Part shown: one piece after another, positions 25,201 through 34,133 of the stretch
Layout of the letters: every line of letters begins with the position of its first letter
How positions within the stretch are numbered: the stretch's first letter is position 1
Assembly (NCBI RefSeq): GCF_003385775.1
Contig: NZ_QRDP01000005.1
Coordinates: 1-36,197, forward strand
Length of the DNA stretch: 36,197 nt
Direction: 5' to 3'
Source: Parasphingopyxis lamellibrachiae
GTDB lineage: Bacteria; Pseudomonadota; Alphaproteobacteria; Sphingomonadales; Sphingomonadaceae
Made by a program: the position numbers and the translations under genes
The notes under the pieces: model-generated
Seen by the model: the letters and a program-made list of their open reading frames with translations, nothing else
Told to the model about the DNA's origin: nothing
Database searches by the model: none

Positions 25201-25717
25201 CGAGGTGTTCACGGCCTTTGCTAAAGCTCAGGACGAATATGGCATTGTCTCGGTTATCGACACGCCAGTTTATTTCTATGGCATGGAACCGGGCGACGAA
25301 ATCGCCGTTGATATAGAGCGCGGCAAGACACTCATCATCCGGCTGCTTATGGTTTCGCTAGCTGAGGACGATGGCACGGCACGCGTGTATTTCGAACTCA
25401 ACGGCCAACCTAGGGTCATCTCGGTGAAAGACCGGAGTGCCGTATCTGGCAGGCCAACCCGCCCAATTGCGCAAGCGGGCAATACCAATCACATAGGCGC
25501 ACCGATGCCGGGTGTCGTAAGTACGCTTGCGGTCAAGCGCGGCGACACCGTGAAAGTCGGCACCCTACTGATGACACTCGAAGCCATGAAAATGGAAACC
25601 GCATTGACCGCCCTGCGTGACGGCGAGGTAGCGGATATTTTTGTTGAAATCGGCAGTGCAGTCGACGCAAAAGACCTCTTGCTGACTCTAGAAGACGAAA
25701 AGTCCGAACAAGTATGA
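22229..25717 (+). CDS. pyc: Pyruvate carboxylase
   Basis: Biotin-dependent anaplerotic enzyme converting pyruvate, bicarbonate and ATP to oxaloacetate. The 1162-residue chain has the full single-chain layout: biotin carboxylase (about 12-470; LLVANRSEIAIRVFRA, IHPGYGFLSE, the ATP loop SWGGGGRGMR, EVNPRIQVEHTVTE), carboxyltransferase (about 560-840; LITDTTMRDAHQSL, HTHDTSG), the connecting domain, and the biotinyl domain with the EAMKMET motif (Lys1121). Its start is ATG 22229 with a weak ribosome-binding site. The stop overlaps fdsG by 4 bp, so it heads the formate dehydrogenase operon. In context it would turn pathway-derived pyruvate into oxaloacetate to match acetyl-CoA supply. Base composition is visibly less GC-rich than fdsG-fdsB downstream. 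Confidence 0.96.
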   Translation: MSVFLHRHQHTQITKLLVANRSEIAIRVFRAASELGIGTVGIYAEQDKLSLHRFKCDEAYHLGDGKGAIDAYLDSDRIIAIAREAGADAIHPGYGFLSEDPAFAESSKRAGLIFIGPSPKTMHMLGNKVSARKIAIAAGVPVIPATDPLPADPNIIKAAADELGYPVMLKASWGGGGRGMRSINSSGALIAAVDSGRREAHAVFGRDEVYLEKLIQRARHIEVQLLGDHHGNIVHLYERDCSIQRRNQKIIERAPAPYLDEITRNKICEAALAIGRTTNYVGAGTVEFLLDEDSGNFYFIEVNPRIQVEHTVTEVVTGIDIVKAQIKIANGNRVGVAEETGVPCQTDIQLNGHALQCRVTTEDPQNNFIPDYGRIAAYRGAFGFGIRIDGGTAYSGAIVTRHYDPLLEKIVAWAPTGDEAIARMVRALREYRIRGVATNLQFLVNVLTHPDFLAGQYTTRFIDEEPELLRSRKRQDRASRLLRYIADVTVNGHPDVKGRARPATHRKSTVAPQFDVPIQDGTRQRFQKLGAVGFARWMREHPRILITDTTMRDAHQSLLATRMRTTDMVRIANDYARGLPGLLSVECWGGATFDVAMRFLQEDPWDRLFGIRETAPNLLTQMLLRGANGVGYTNYPDNVVRHFIAEAAQGIDIFRIFDCLNWVENMRVAIDAVVESGKIAEGALCYTGDILNPDRAKYNLAYYAGLARELEAAGCHILAIKDMAGLLKPGAATALINALRNETDLPIHLHTHDTSGAAAATILAAIDAGVDAVDAAMDSMSGTTSQPCLGSIVEAVHHTDRDSGLSSQAIRQLSFYWENVRSYYTAFEQDLKSGASEVYMHEMPGGQFTNLKEQARSLDLEDRWHEVSAAYTEANMMFGDIVKVTPSSKVVGDMALMMVSQNLSANDILDENRDIAFPSSVEQMLHGDLGQPPGGWPTEIQSRVLKEIEPITVRPASLMQAADLEAKRREAEERCGRKLQEREFASYLMYPEVFTAFAKAQDEYGIVSVIDTPVYFYGMEPGDEIAVDIERGKTLIIRLLMVSLAEDDGTARVYFELNGQPRVISVKDRSAVSGRPTRPIAQAGNTNHIGAPMPGVVSTLAVKRGDTVKVGTLLMTLEAMKMETALTALRDGEVADIFVEIGSAVDAKDLLLTLEDEKSEQV

Positions 25718-26136
25718 CCACAGCACGCCTCGACGAGATCATCACGGCCCATAGCATCCGCGAAGCACCACTAATGCCGATCCTCAACGAAGTGCAGGCC
25801 GAATTCGGCTGTATCGACGAGGAAGCGAAACGACAGATCGCCAAAGCACTGAACCTGACCCGCACCGAGGTCCACGGCATCGTAAGCTTCTATCACGACT
25901 ATCGCGAGACGAATGCCGAGCTACCGATCATCAAACTGTGCCGGGCCGAAGCCTGCCAGTCGCGCGGATCGGAAGCGCTCGCCGCCAAAGCCGAAACGAT
26001 GGCCAATGGCCGCGCCTCCATTGAACCCGTTTATTGCCTTGGCCTGTGCAGCGTCGGACCCAATGCGATGATCGGCGAGAGCGTCCATGCCCGCCTCGAC
26101 GAACCGGGGCTCGAAGCGCTGATCCGGGAGTTATAG
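25714..26136 (+). CDS. fdsG: NAD-dependent formate dehydrogenase gamma subunit
   Basis: A 140-residue NuoE-like thioredoxin-fold [2Fe-2S] subunit of soluble NAD-linked formate dehydrogenase. The four cluster cysteines are visible in KLCRAEACQ and VYCLGLCSVGP. The N-terminal helical region (LMPILNEVQAEFGCIDEE) is also typical. It passes electrons within the diaphorase module with FdsB. ATG overlaps the pyruvate carboxylase stop (ATGA), and fdsB starts 3 bp after its stop. From this gene on the DNA becomes strongly GC-rich. Confidence 0.93.
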   Translation: MTTARLDEIITAHSIREAPLMPILNEVQAEFGCIDEEAKRQIAKALNLTRTEVHGIVSFYHDYRETNAELPIIKLCRAEACQSRGSEALAAKAETMANGRASIEPVYCLGLCSVGPNAMIGESVHARLDEPGLEALIREL

Positions 26137-26139
26137 GCC

Positions 26140-27666
26140 ATGCGTATCGCCATTTCCGACGACGCGCTCGCCATCGCCTGCGGCGCCGACAAGCTGGCCG
26201 AAGCCTTTGCCAGGGCCGCGCCCGATGCGGAGATCGTCCGCACCTCAAGCTGGGGCATGCAATGGCTTGAACCGCTGGTTGATATCAACGGCATGGGCTT
26301 CGGCCCGGCGACGCCGGGCGATGTCGCCGCGATCCTCGACGGCGGTTCCGACAAGGCGATCGGCAAGATTGAAGATCACCCGTTCATCGCGAAACAGCAG
26401 CGGCTGACCTTCGCGCGTGCCGGCAAGACGCAGCCGCTAAGCCTTGAAGACTATACCGAAACCGGCGGCTGGGTAGCACTAAAAAAAGCCTATGAGATCG
26501 GCCCCGAGGCCACCATCGGGATGGTCACCGAGTCCGGCCTGCGCGGACGCGGCGGCGCGGGCTTCCCGGCTGGCATCAAATGGAAGACGGTCGCCGGCGC
26601 GCCGGGCGATCAGAAATATATCGTCTGCAACGCCGATGAAGGCGATAGCGGTACCTTTGCCGATCGCATGCTGATGGAGGGCGATCCCTATTGCCTGATC
26701 GAGGGCATGGCGATTGCCGGCCACGCCGTCGGCGCGACCAAGGGCTATATCTATCTGCGTTCCGAATATCCGCACGCGATCCGCAAGATGGAAACCGCGA
26801 TCAAGGCTTCGGCGCATCTCGTTTCGCCGTTCAAACTGGAAGTGCGTGTCGGCGCGGGCGCTTATGTTTGCGGCGAGGAAACCTCGCTCCTCAACAGCCT
26901 CGAAGGCAAGCGGGGCGAAGTGCGGGCCAAGCCTCCCCTTCCCGCGCTCGAAGGCCTGTTCGGCAAGCCTACGGTGGTCAACAACGTCCTCACCCTCGCC
27001 GCCGTGCCTAATGTCCTTTCCGAAGGCGCGAAAGCCTATGCGGATTACGGCATTGGCCGGTCGCGCGGCACGATGCCGGTTCAGCTCGCCGGTAACATCA
27101 AACAGGGCGGGCTTTACGAGATTGCGTTCGGCATCACGCTGGGCGAGCTTGTCGAGGAGATTGGCGGCGGCACTGAGAGCGGACGGCCGATCAAGGCCGT
27201 GCAGGTCGGCGGACCGCTCGGCGCCTATTTCCCGCCTTCTATGTTCCACCTGCCCTTCGATTACGAAGCCTTTACCGAAGCCGGTGGCCTGATCGGCCAT
27301 GGCGGCATCGTGGTGTTCGACGACACCGCCGACATGCTGAACCAGGCGCATTTCGCGATGGAATTCTGCGCGGTCGAGAGCTGCGGCAAATGCACGCCGT
27401 GCCGAATCGGCGCGGTGCGCGGCCAGGAAACGCTCGAACGCATTCGTGCGGGCGGCCGCGGAGCCGGTGCCTGCGAAGCGCTGCCCCAGATGCACAACGC
27501 CAAGTCCAGCGAGCGGAGCCTCGAAGACGAAGTCGTCCTGCTGACCGATCTGTGCGAAACGATGAAGTTCGGCTCGCTCTGCGCGCTGGGCGGGTTCACG
27601 CCCTATCCGGTGATGAGCGCGCTGACCCACTGGCCCGAGGATTTCGGGTTAGAGCCTGCGTCATGA
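26140..27666 (+). CDS. fdsB: NAD-dependent formate dehydrogenase beta subunit (FMN/NADH, 4Fe-4S)
   Basis: A 508-residue NuoF-like diaphorase subunit that takes electrons from the molybdenum subunit to reduce NAD+. An N-terminal thioredoxin-like extension (about 1-110) precedes the FMN/NADH-binding core (GLRGRGGAGFPAGIKW, NADEGDSGTFADR, GAYVCGEETSLLNSLEG) and the C-terminal [4Fe-4S] motif ESCGKCTPCRIG. The last codons overlap the mobA start (ATGA). Together with FdsG, FdsA and FdsD it makes the cytosolic complex that oxidises formate from S-formylglutathione hydrolysis to CO2. Confidence 0.95.
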   Translation: MRIAISDDALAIACGADKLAEAFARAAPDAEIVRTSSWGMQWLEPLVDINGMGFGPATPGDVAAILDGGSDKAIGKIEDHPFIAKQQRLTFARAGKTQPLSLEDYTETGGWVALKKAYEIGPEATIGMVTESGLRGRGGAGFPAGIKWKTVAGAPGDQKYIVCNADEGDSGTFADRMLMEGDPYCLIEGMAIAGHAVGATKGYIYLRSEYPHAIRKMETAIKASAHLVSPFKLEVRVGAGAYVCGEETSLLNSLEGKRGEVRAKPPLPALEGLFGKPTVVNNVLTLAAVPNVLSEGAKAYADYGIGRSRGTMPVQLAGNIKQGGLYEIAFGITLGELVEEIGGGTESGRPIKAVQVGGPLGAYFPPSMFHLPFDYEAFTEAGGLIGHGGIVVFDDTADMLNQAHFAMEFCAVESCGKCTPCRIGAVRGQETLERIRAGGRGAGACEALPQMHNAKSSERSLEDEVVLLTDLCETMKFGSLCALGGFTPYPVMSALTHWPEDFGLEPAS

Positions 27667-28196
27667 GGCGTCTCGGCGTCATTCTTGCTGGCGGGCAGTC
27701 AAAGCGCTTCGGATCCGACAAGGCTGAGGCTTTGCTTAATGGTAAACCACTAATCGAGCATGTCCGCGGTCATCTAGCAATCCAGTGTGACGCTATTGTG
27801 ATCTGCGGGCGCGAATATACCGGGACCAAGAGCATTGCAGACAGGCCATCGCCGGGCGAAGGTCCGCTTGGCGGTCTCAATGCTGCGCTCAGCCATGCGT
27901 CAAAAAATGGATTTGATGAGGTGCTCAGCGTTGCGTGCGACAATGCCGATCTCCCCGAGGATATCGCAGAGCAACTGTCTCCGCCGCCGGCCTACGTGGC
28001 ATTGCAGCCCGTTATCGGCCTGTGGCCAGCGACCATGTCCGGACAGCTCAATCAGTGGATGCGCATACAGGACAAGCGCGCGATGATGGCTTGGATAGAG
28101 GAGAGCGGAGCGCGGCCGGTGCAACTTTCACGGAAAACTGCAAATATCAACAACCCCGAAGATCTGACGGCACTGGAGAATCCCAATGGGATATGA
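27663..28196 (+). CDS. mobA: Molybdenum cofactor guanylyltransferase
   Basis: Attaches GMP to molybdopterin to make the guanine dinucleotide cofactor needed by FdsA. The 177-residue protein has the nucleotidyltransferase signature LAGGQSKRFGSDKA and the conserved PSPGEGPLGGLNAAL and VACDNADLP blocks. ATG 27663 overlaps the fdsB stop; a longer upstream frame lies inside fdsB and is rejected. Its stop overlaps the fdsA start by 11 bp. It is nested between subunit genes of the very enzyme it matures. Its codon use is less GC-rich than fdsB and fdsA on either side, suggesting a separate origin. Confidence 0.92.
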   Translation: MRRLGVILAGGQSKRFGSDKAEALLNGKPLIEHVRGHLAIQCDAIVICGREYTGTKSIADRPSPGEGPLGGLNAALSHASKNGFDEVLSVACDNADLPEDIAEQLSPPPAYVALQPVIGLWPATMSGQLNQWMRIQDKRAMMAWIEESGARPVQLSRKTANINNPEDLTALENPNGI

Positions 28197-31032
28197 ACCG
28201 CAAAAGGATTTTGGCACGCCCGCGAGCCGATCCGAGAAGACGATCACTTTGACCATCGACGGCGAGAAGATAAACGTCCCCGAAGGGACGAGTGTAATGC
28301 GCGCGGCGGCCGAGATGGACACTCACATCCCGAAGCTGTGCGCGACCGACAATATAAAGAGTTTTGGTTCTTGCCGCCTGTGCCTCGTCGAGATCGACGA
28401 TGTGCGTGGAACGCCCGCTTCCTGCACCACGCCGGTCGCAAACGGCATGGCCGTACACACCCAGACGCCCAAATTGCAGAAGCTGCGCAAGGGCGTGATG
28501 GAACTCTACATCTCCGATCACCCGCTCGATTGCCTTACGTGCAGCGCCAATAACGACTGCGAACTGCAGGACGAGGCGGCGGCCGTGGGCCTGCGCGATG
28601 TGCGCTACGGCTATGAGGGCGAGAACCATCTCGGGCTCGAGACCGACAGCTCCAACCCCTATTTCGATTTCGATCCGTCCAAATGCATCGCCTGTTCGCG
28701 CTGCGTGCGCGCCTGCGACGAGGTGCAGGGCACTTATGCGCTCACTATTGAGGGTCGCGGCTTCGGTTCGATGGTTTCAGCGGGGACCCCGATCGATGAT
28801 TTTATGTCCTCCGAATGTGTGTCGTGCGGCGCCTGCGTCCAAGCCTGCCCGACGGCGACCTTGCAGGAAAAATCGGTCAAGGAAATCGGGCTTCCCGACA
28901 AATCCGTCATCACGACCTGCGCCTATTGCGGCGTCGGCTGCACCTTCCGCGCAGAGATGCGCGGCGAACAGCTGGTGCGCATGGTGCCGTGGAAAGACGG
29001 CAAGGCCAATCGCGGCCATTCTTGCGTCAAGGGCCGCTTCGCCTGGGGCTATGCTAATCACAAGGAACGTATCCTCAATCCGATGATCCGCGAGAGCATC
29101 GACCAGCCCTGGCGCGAAGTCAGCTGGGAAGAAGCGTTCAGTCATGCCGCGAGCGAAATTCAGCGCATCCAGGAAAAATACGGCACGCGTTCGGTCGGCG
29201 GCATTACGTCGAGCCGCTGCACCAACGAGGAGACCTTCCTCGTCCAGAAACTGATCCGTGCAGGCTTTCACAACAACAATGTCGATACCTGCGCGCGTGT
29301 TTGCCATTCGCCCACCGGTTATGGCCTCAAGACGACCTTCGGCACGAGCGCGGGCACGCAGGATTTCGACAGCGTCGAGCAATCGGACGTGATGTTGGTG
29401 ATCGGTGCCAACCCGACTGACGCTCATCCCGTATTTGCCAGCCGGATGAAGAAGCGGTTGCGCGAAGGTGCCAAGCTCATCGTCATCGATCCGCGCCGCA
29501 TCGATCTCGTGCGTATGCCGCATGTCGAGGCAGCCCACCATTTGCCGCTTCAGCCCGGCACGAATGTCGCGGTGCTGACATCGCTCGCGCACGTCATCGT
29601 GACAGAAGGACTAGTTGATGAAGCGTTCATTCGCGAACGCTGTGACTGGGATGAGTATCAGGACTGGGCGCGCTTTGTATCCGACGAGAGCCACTCACCA
29701 GAACATCTCGAAGCCATCACGAAAGTCCCCGCCGAGGAACTGCGCAGGGCTGCAAGGCTATACGCCACCGGCGGCAAAAGTGCGATCTATTACGGCCTCG
29801 GTGTGACCGAGCATTCGCAAGGTTCATCGACCGTCATGGCGATCGCCAATCTTGCCATGGCGACGGGCAACATCGGTCGACCCGGTGTCGGCGTGAACCC
29901 GCTACGTGGCCAGAACAATGTGCAGGGAGCATGCGACATGGGCAGCTTCCCGCATGAACTTTCGGGCTATCGCCATGTCTCCGATAGAGCGACGCGCAAG
30001 CTTTTTGAAGATGATTGGGGCGTAACGCTAGACCCCGAGCCGGGCCTGCGTATCCCCAATATGCTCGATGCTGCCGTCGATGGAGAATTCAAGGCGCTGT
30101 ACGTTCAGGGCGAGGATATCCTCCAGTCAGATCCCAACACCAAGCATGTCGCGGCTGGCCTCGAGGCTATGGAATGCGTGATCGTCCACGACCTCTTCCT
30201 CAACGAGACCGCGAATTATGCGCATATCTTCCTCCCCGGCTCGACTTTCCTCGAAAAGGACGGAACGTTCACCAATGCCGAGCGACGGATCCAGCTTGTT
30301 CGCAAGGTGATGGAACCGATGAACGGTTTGCAGGATTGGGAGGTAACGCAGGAACTCGCCCGCGCGATGGGCCTCGACTGGAACTATGCGCATCCGTCGC
30401 AGATCATGGACGAAGTTGCCCGGCTGACCCCGACATTCGCCGGCGTCAGTTTTGACCGGCTCGGCGAACTCGGCTCGATCCAGTGGCCTGCCAATGATGC
30501 CACGCCGGACGGCACGCCCGTTATGCATGAAACCGGCTTTGTGCGTGGCAAGGGCAAGTTCGTGGTCACCGACTATGTACCGACCGACGAGAAGACAGGG
30601 CCACGATTCCCGCTGCTGCTAACAACAGGCCGCATCCTCAGCCAGTATAACGTGGGTGCACAAACGCGGCGGACGGAAAATTCCCGCTGGCATGAGGAAG
30701 ACATTCTCGAAATGCATCCTTCGGACGCCGAGAATCGCGGTCTGAAAACCGGCGACTGGACAAACCTCGCCAGCCGGTCAGGTGAAACCACGCTTCGACT
30801 GTTGGTGACCGACCGCGTCGCGCCCGGCGTCGTCTATACGACCTTCCACCACCCGGCGACGCAGGCCAATGTCGTCACCACCGAATTTTCGGACTGGGCG
30901 ACCAATTGCCCCGAATACAAGGTAACGGCGGTGCAGATCTCCCCGTCCAACGGCCCGAGCGACTGGCAGGAAGATTATGAGGCGCATTCCGAGCGCGCCC
31001 GCCGGATCGAAATCCCGGAATCGGCCGAATGA
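28186..31032 (+). CDS. fdsA: NAD-dependent formate dehydrogenase alpha subunit (molybdenum, Fe-S)
   Basis: Catalytic subunit (948 residues) oxidising formate to CO2 at a bis-MGD molybdenum centre. Iron-sulfur domains come first: an N-terminal [2Fe-2S] domain (FGSCRLCLVEIDD, ASCTTPV), a His-Cys-type cluster (DHPLDCLTCSANNDCELQ), and two [4Fe-4S] motifs (CIACSRCVRACDE, CVSCGACVQACPT). The molybdopterin domain begins with CAYCGVGC and a further [4Fe-4S]. The metal ligand is Cys, in NVDTCARVCHSPT, followed by the expected His, so this is not a selenocysteine form. The C-terminal cofactor-binding domain includes LLTTGRILSQYN. It is translationally coupled to mobA and fdsD. Confidence 0.96.
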   Translation: MGYEPQKDFGTPASRSEKTITLTIDGEKINVPEGTSVMRAAAEMDTHIPKLCATDNIKSFGSCRLCLVEIDDVRGTPASCTTPVANGMAVHTQTPKLQKLRKGVMELYISDHPLDCLTCSANNDCELQDEAAAVGLRDVRYGYEGENHLGLETDSSNPYFDFDPSKCIACSRCVRACDEVQGTYALTIEGRGFGSMVSAGTPIDDFMSSECVSCGACVQACPTATLQEKSVKEIGLPDKSVITTCAYCGVGCTFRAEMRGEQLVRMVPWKDGKANRGHSCVKGRFAWGYANHKERILNPMIRESIDQPWREVSWEEAFSHAASEIQRIQEKYGTRSVGGITSSRCTNEETFLVQKLIRAGFHNNNVDTCARVCHSPTGYGLKTTFGTSAGTQDFDSVEQSDVMLVIGANPTDAHPVFASRMKKRLREGAKLIVIDPRRIDLVRMPHVEAAHHLPLQPGTNVAVLTSLAHVIVTEGLVDEAFIRERCDWDEYQDWARFVSDESHSPEHLEAITKVPAEELRRAARLYATGGKSAIYYGLGVTEHSQGSSTVMAIANLAMATGNIGRPGVGVNPLRGQNNVQGACDMGSFPHELSGYRHVSDRATRKLFEDDWGVTLDPEPGLRIPNMLDAAVDGEFKALYVQGEDILQSDPNTKHVAAGLEAMECVIVHDLFLNETANYAHIFLPGSTFLEKDGTFTNAERRIQLVRKVMEPMNGLQDWEVTQELARAMGLDWNYAHPSQIMDEVARLTPTFAGVSFDRLGELGSIQWPANDATPDGTPVMHETGFVRGKGKFVVTDYVPTDEKTGPRFPLLLTTGRILSQYNVGAQTRRTENSRWHEEDILEMHPSDAENRGLKTGDWTNLASRSGETTLRLLVTDRVAPGVVYTTFHHPATQANVVTTEFSDWATNCPEYKVTAVQISPSNGPSDWQEDYEAHSERARRIEIPESAE

Positions 31033-31262
31033 ATAGCCGGGACAATCTCATATATATGGCTAACCAGATCGCCCGAAATTTTGCGACGCTTGACGATGCA
31101 GCTGCCGCCAATGCGATCGCCGCGCACATAGTCAAATATTGGGACCCGCGTATGCGCGTGAAAATTATCGATTCTCTCGAACAGAACGAAAGCAAGCTAT
31201 TGCCGGTCAGCCGCAATGCCGTCGCCGTCTTGCGCGACACCCACCAGTCAGACGCACCTTAA
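31029..31262 (+). CDS. fdsD: NAD-dependent formate dehydrogenase delta subunit
   Basis: A 77-residue small subunit typical of fds operons, recognised by position and by the patterns LIYMANQIARNFATL and AHIVKYWDPRMR. It is needed for a stable or mature complex in other alphaproteobacteria. The start overlaps the fdsA stop (ATGA). The stop overlaps the 3' end of the convergent fdhD gene by 4 bp. Confidence 0.9.
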   Translation: MNSRDNLIYMANQIARNFATLDDAAAANAIAAHIVKYWDPRMRVKIIDSLEQNESKLLPVSRNAVAVLRDTHQSDAP

Positions 31263-32044
31263 CTTGCAAACAATACCGAATCTGATCGCGCCAGAACGAC
31301 GAGATTGAGACCAGCAGCCTTGGCCCGTTCAAGTGCCAAACTCGTTGGCGCAGAGATTGTAACTAGTGTCGGGCAATTGGCAACAGAGGCTTTTTCTACA
31401 AGTTCATAGGAACAGCGCGCACTGAGCAGCGCAAATCCGCCATCCCAATCCAGCTCTTCGCGCGCCATAGCTCCGATCAATTTATCAAAAGCATTGTGGC
31501 GGCCGACATCTTCGCGGGCGAGGCGGATGCGTCCGCCAGCCGAACACAAAGCGGCCACATGGACGGCTCCCGTCTCCGCATTGAGAGGTTGGAAATCGCG
31601 TAACCCTGCAAGCGCTGCGAAAAAGACTGCGTCCTCTGGCAACTCCGCCTTTTCCTGCTTCTGTAAGGGGCGCATCGCTTGTTCGAGATTTTCAATGCCA
31701 CAGAGACCGCAACTTGCATCCGTAGCGCGGTGACGTACTCGTTTAGCGATACGACCGGTCAGGTTTTGCTGAATTGAAATTCGGGCAATTATGCCATCGG
31801 GGGTTTGATGGGTCGAAACGTCCAGTACATCGCGCAGACCGTCTATCAGCCGTTCGGCCAGCGCAAACCCATATGCGAAATCCTCCAGATCGGCCGGCGT
31901 TGCCATCATGACCGCATAGCCAATACCATTAAACTCAATGGCGATAGCTTGTTCGACCGGAATGACCCGCGCGATCTCGCTGCGGGTACCGTCGGAAGAT
32001 AATTGCACAAATCGGCAGGTAGGGTTCGTCATTTTCCAAACCAT
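31259..32044 (-). CDS. fdhD: Formate dehydrogenase accessory sulfurtransferase FdhD/FdsC
   Basis: Maturation factor that binds the bis-MGD cofactor and supplies the sulfido ligand of the molybdenum centre. The protein (261 residues) has the persulfide-carrying C-x2-C loop (CGLCG), the early motif NGIGYAVMMATPADLEDFAYGFALAE, and the late LAREDVGRHNAFDKLIG and SARCSYELVEKA. ATG 32044 is listed; ATG 32032 is an alternative, and neither has a strong ribosome-binding site. It is convergent to fdsD with a 4-bp tail overlap, so antisense interference at the operon end is possible. Confidence 0.92.
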   Translation of the reverse strand: MVWKMTNPTCRFVQLSSDGTRSEIARVIPVEQAIAIEFNGIGYAVMMATPADLEDFAYGFALAERLIDGLRDVLDVSTHQTPDGIIARISIQQNLTGRIAKRVRHRATDASCGLCGIENLEQAMRPLQKQEKAELPEDAVFFAALAGLRDFQPLNAETGAVHVAALCSAGGRIRLAREDVGRHNAFDKLIGAMAREELDWDGGFALLSARCSYELVEKASVANCPTLVTISAPTSLALERAKAAGLNLVVLARSDSVLFAS

Positions 32045-32164
32045 AGTTGGTGCAAGCTGTCCTTACCAATAATTGCTTAGGGCCAACGACTGTCGACGCC
32101 GGCCGCAATCCGTGTTCCGTCGATGAAACTGGTGTACCCCCTCAGGGTGGGCCAACAAGGGCAG

Positions 32165-33190
32165 TCAGGCTTGTCGCGCCAAATCCAACGCGACATCGAC
32201 AATCATGTCTTCCTGTCCGCCCACCATCTTACGGCGACCCAGCTCAACAAGGATGGCCCGCGTATCTACACCATATTCCTCTCCGGCCTTTTCGGCATGC
32301 CGGAGAAAACTCGAATATACGCCGGCGTAGCCAAGCGTTAGTGTTTCGCGGTCCACCCGGACCGGACGGTCCTGAAGCGGCCGCACTAGCTCTTCCGCCG
32401 CATCCATAAGCGCGAAGAGATCGGTGCCATGGTTCCAGCCTTCAACATCCGCGGCGGCAATAAATACTTCGAGCGGCGCGTTGCCGGCCCCTGCCCCCAT
32501 TCCGGCCAAACTCGCATCAACCCGCATCGCACCATTTTTCACCGCGACAATGCTGTTCGCGACGCCGAGCGAGAGATTGTGATGGGCATGCACCCCGCGC
32601 TGCGTCTCGGGCTTTAACACGCGGTCATAGGCCTGCACGCGCGCCGCATATTGATCCATCGTCATCGCGCCGCCACTATCGGTGACATAAACACAATGCG
32701 CGCCGTAGCTTTCCATCAGCACGGCTTGCTGCGCCAGTGCGTCCGGCTCTGACATATGGCTCATCATCAGGAAGCCCGACACGTCCATGCCCAGATTGCG
32801 AGCGGCTTCGATATGCTGCTTCGATACATCGGCTTCGGTACAATGGGTCGCGATGCGCACGGAACGCACGCCCAGATCATAAGAGCGTTTAAGGTCATGC
32901 ACGGTTCCGATGCCGGGGAGCAGCAAGGTGGTCAGCACGCTGTGTTCCAGCACTTCGGCCACCGCGCCGATCCAGTCCCAATCGGTATGTGCGCCAAAAC
33001 CATAATTGAAACTGGAACCCTGCAGCCCGTCGCCATGGGCGACCTCGATGGCATCGACCCTCGCCCGGTCGAGCGCTTTGGCGATCGCCCTGACGTGATC
33101 GAGGCCATATTGATGGTGGACGGCATGCATGCCGTCCCGCAGGGTCACATCCTGGATATAGAGTTTGTCCTTAGCGGGATCGAAGGTCAT
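32165..33190 (-). CDS. mhpE: 4-Hydroxy-2-oxovalerate aldolase
   Basis: Splits 4-hydroxy-2-oxovalerate into pyruvate and acetaldehyde and channels the acetaldehyde to the partner dehydrogenase. The 341-residue DRE-TIM barrel shows [13 protein letters not shown] with the base His and metal Asp, [11 protein letters not shown], and the metal-binding [11 protein letters not shown]. The start overlaps the dehydrogenase stop by 4 bp, and the gene closes the three-gene lower-pathway operon. It is a close match to the DmpG/BphI/MhpE family in length and motifs. Confidence 0.95.
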   Translation of the reverse strand: MTFDPAKDKLYIQDVTLRDGMHAVHHQYGLDHVRAIAKALDRARVDAIEVAHGDGLQGSSFNYGFGAHTDWDWIGAVAEVLEHSVLTTLLLPGIGTVHDLKRSYDLGVRSVRIATHCTEADVSKQHIEAARNLGMDVSGFLMMSHMSEPDALAQQAVLMESYGAHCVYVTDSGGAMTMDQYAARVQAYDRVLKPETQRGVHAHHNLSLGVANSIVAVKNGAMRVDASLAGMGAGAGNAPLEVFIAAADVEGWNHGTDLFALMDAAEELVRPLQDRPVRVDRETLTLGYAGVYSSFLRHAEKAGEEYGVDTRAILVELGRRKMVGGQEDMIVDVALDLARQA

Positions 33191-34131
33191 GCGGCCACTC
33201 CTTCGTGCATTCTCGCGGCAACTTTCTCGGCTGTCTTGAGCGCGGCCGAGGTCATTATGTCGAGATTTCCTGCATAGGCAGGCAGATAGTGCGCAGCCCC
33301 TTCCACTTCGAGAAACACCGTGACCTTGAGACCGGTAAATTCCCCTCCCATTTCGGGAATGCGCAAGGGACGGTTCGAACCGATATGTTCAAACTGCACC
33401 TTCTGCTTCAGCCGATAACCAGGCACATATTTTTGGACTTGAGCCACCATATCCTCGATCGATTGCTCGATTTCCCCCTGATCGCCATCCTCGGACAAGC
33501 AATAGACAGTGTCGCGCATAATCAGCGGCGGTTCGGCGGGATTCAGGACGATGATTGCCTTGCCGCGCTCGGCTCCGCCCACATCAACAATGGCCTGGCT
33601 CGTTGTTTCGGTGAACTCGTCGATATTCGCCCGCGTTCCGGGCCCGGCTGATTTGGAAGAGATGGACGCGACGATCTCGCCATAGCGCACCTTCGCCACG
33701 CGATTAACCGCAGCAACGATCGGTATTGTTGCCTGTCCGCCGCACGTCACCATGTTGACATTGGGCTCGTCGAGATTGGTATCGCCGTTGACGGGCGGGA
33801 TAGTGTAAGGGCCGATCGCAGCCGGCGTCAGGTCAATGATCCGCTTTCCTTCGGCACGCAGAATTGCGTCATGATGCTTGTGAGTGCCCGCCGAGGTCGC
33901 ATCGAAAACGATTTCGATGTCCGCAAACTCCGGCATGGCGAGCAACCCTTCAATGCCTTCCGAAGTGGTAGCCACACCCATACGTGCGGCCCTCTTCAAA
34001 CCATCTGACTCCGGATCGATTCCCACAAAGGCACTCATTTCGAGCACGTCGGACAGACGCATCACCTTGATCATCAGATCGGTGCCTATATTGCCGGACC
34101 CGATGATGGCTACGTTGGTTTTCCCGCTCAT
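33187..34131 (-). CDS. mhpF: Acetaldehyde dehydrogenase (acylating)
   Basis: Converts acetaldehyde, NAD+ and CoA to acetyl-CoA, physically coupled to the aldolase. The 314-residue protein has the Rossmann start [17 protein letters not shown] and the catalytic Cys in [11 protein letters not shown], with [16 protein letters not shown] and the C-terminal dimer region, as in DmpF/BphJ. ATG 34131 follows the hydratase stop by 2 bp. Confidence 0.95.
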   Translation of the reverse strand: MSGKTNVAIIGSGNIGTDLMIKVMRLSDVLEMSAFVGIDPESDGLKRAARMGVATTSEGIEGLLAMPEFADIEIVFDATSAGTHKHHDAILRAEGKRIIDLTPAAIGPYTIPPVNGDTNLDEPNVNMVTCGGQATIPIVAAVNRVAKVRYGEIVASISSKSAGPGTRANIDEFTETTSQAIVDVGGAERGKAIIVLNPAEPPLIMRDTVYCLSEDGDQGEIEQSIEDMVAQVQKYVPGYRLKQKVQFEHIGSNRPLRIPEMGGEFTGLKVTVFLEVEGAAHYLPAYAGNLDIMTSAALKTAEKVAARMHEGVAA

Positions 34132-34133
34132 GG

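Noticed and set aside
26479-27630. Long minus-strand open frame inside fdsB
   Set aside because: An antisense shadow of a GC-rich gene; low-complexity Arg/Ala/Gly/His content and no motif.
28186-31032. Selenocysteine in the formate dehydrogenase alpha subunit
   Set aside because: The molybdenum ligand is encoded as Cys (DTCARVCHSP) and the frame has no internal TGA.
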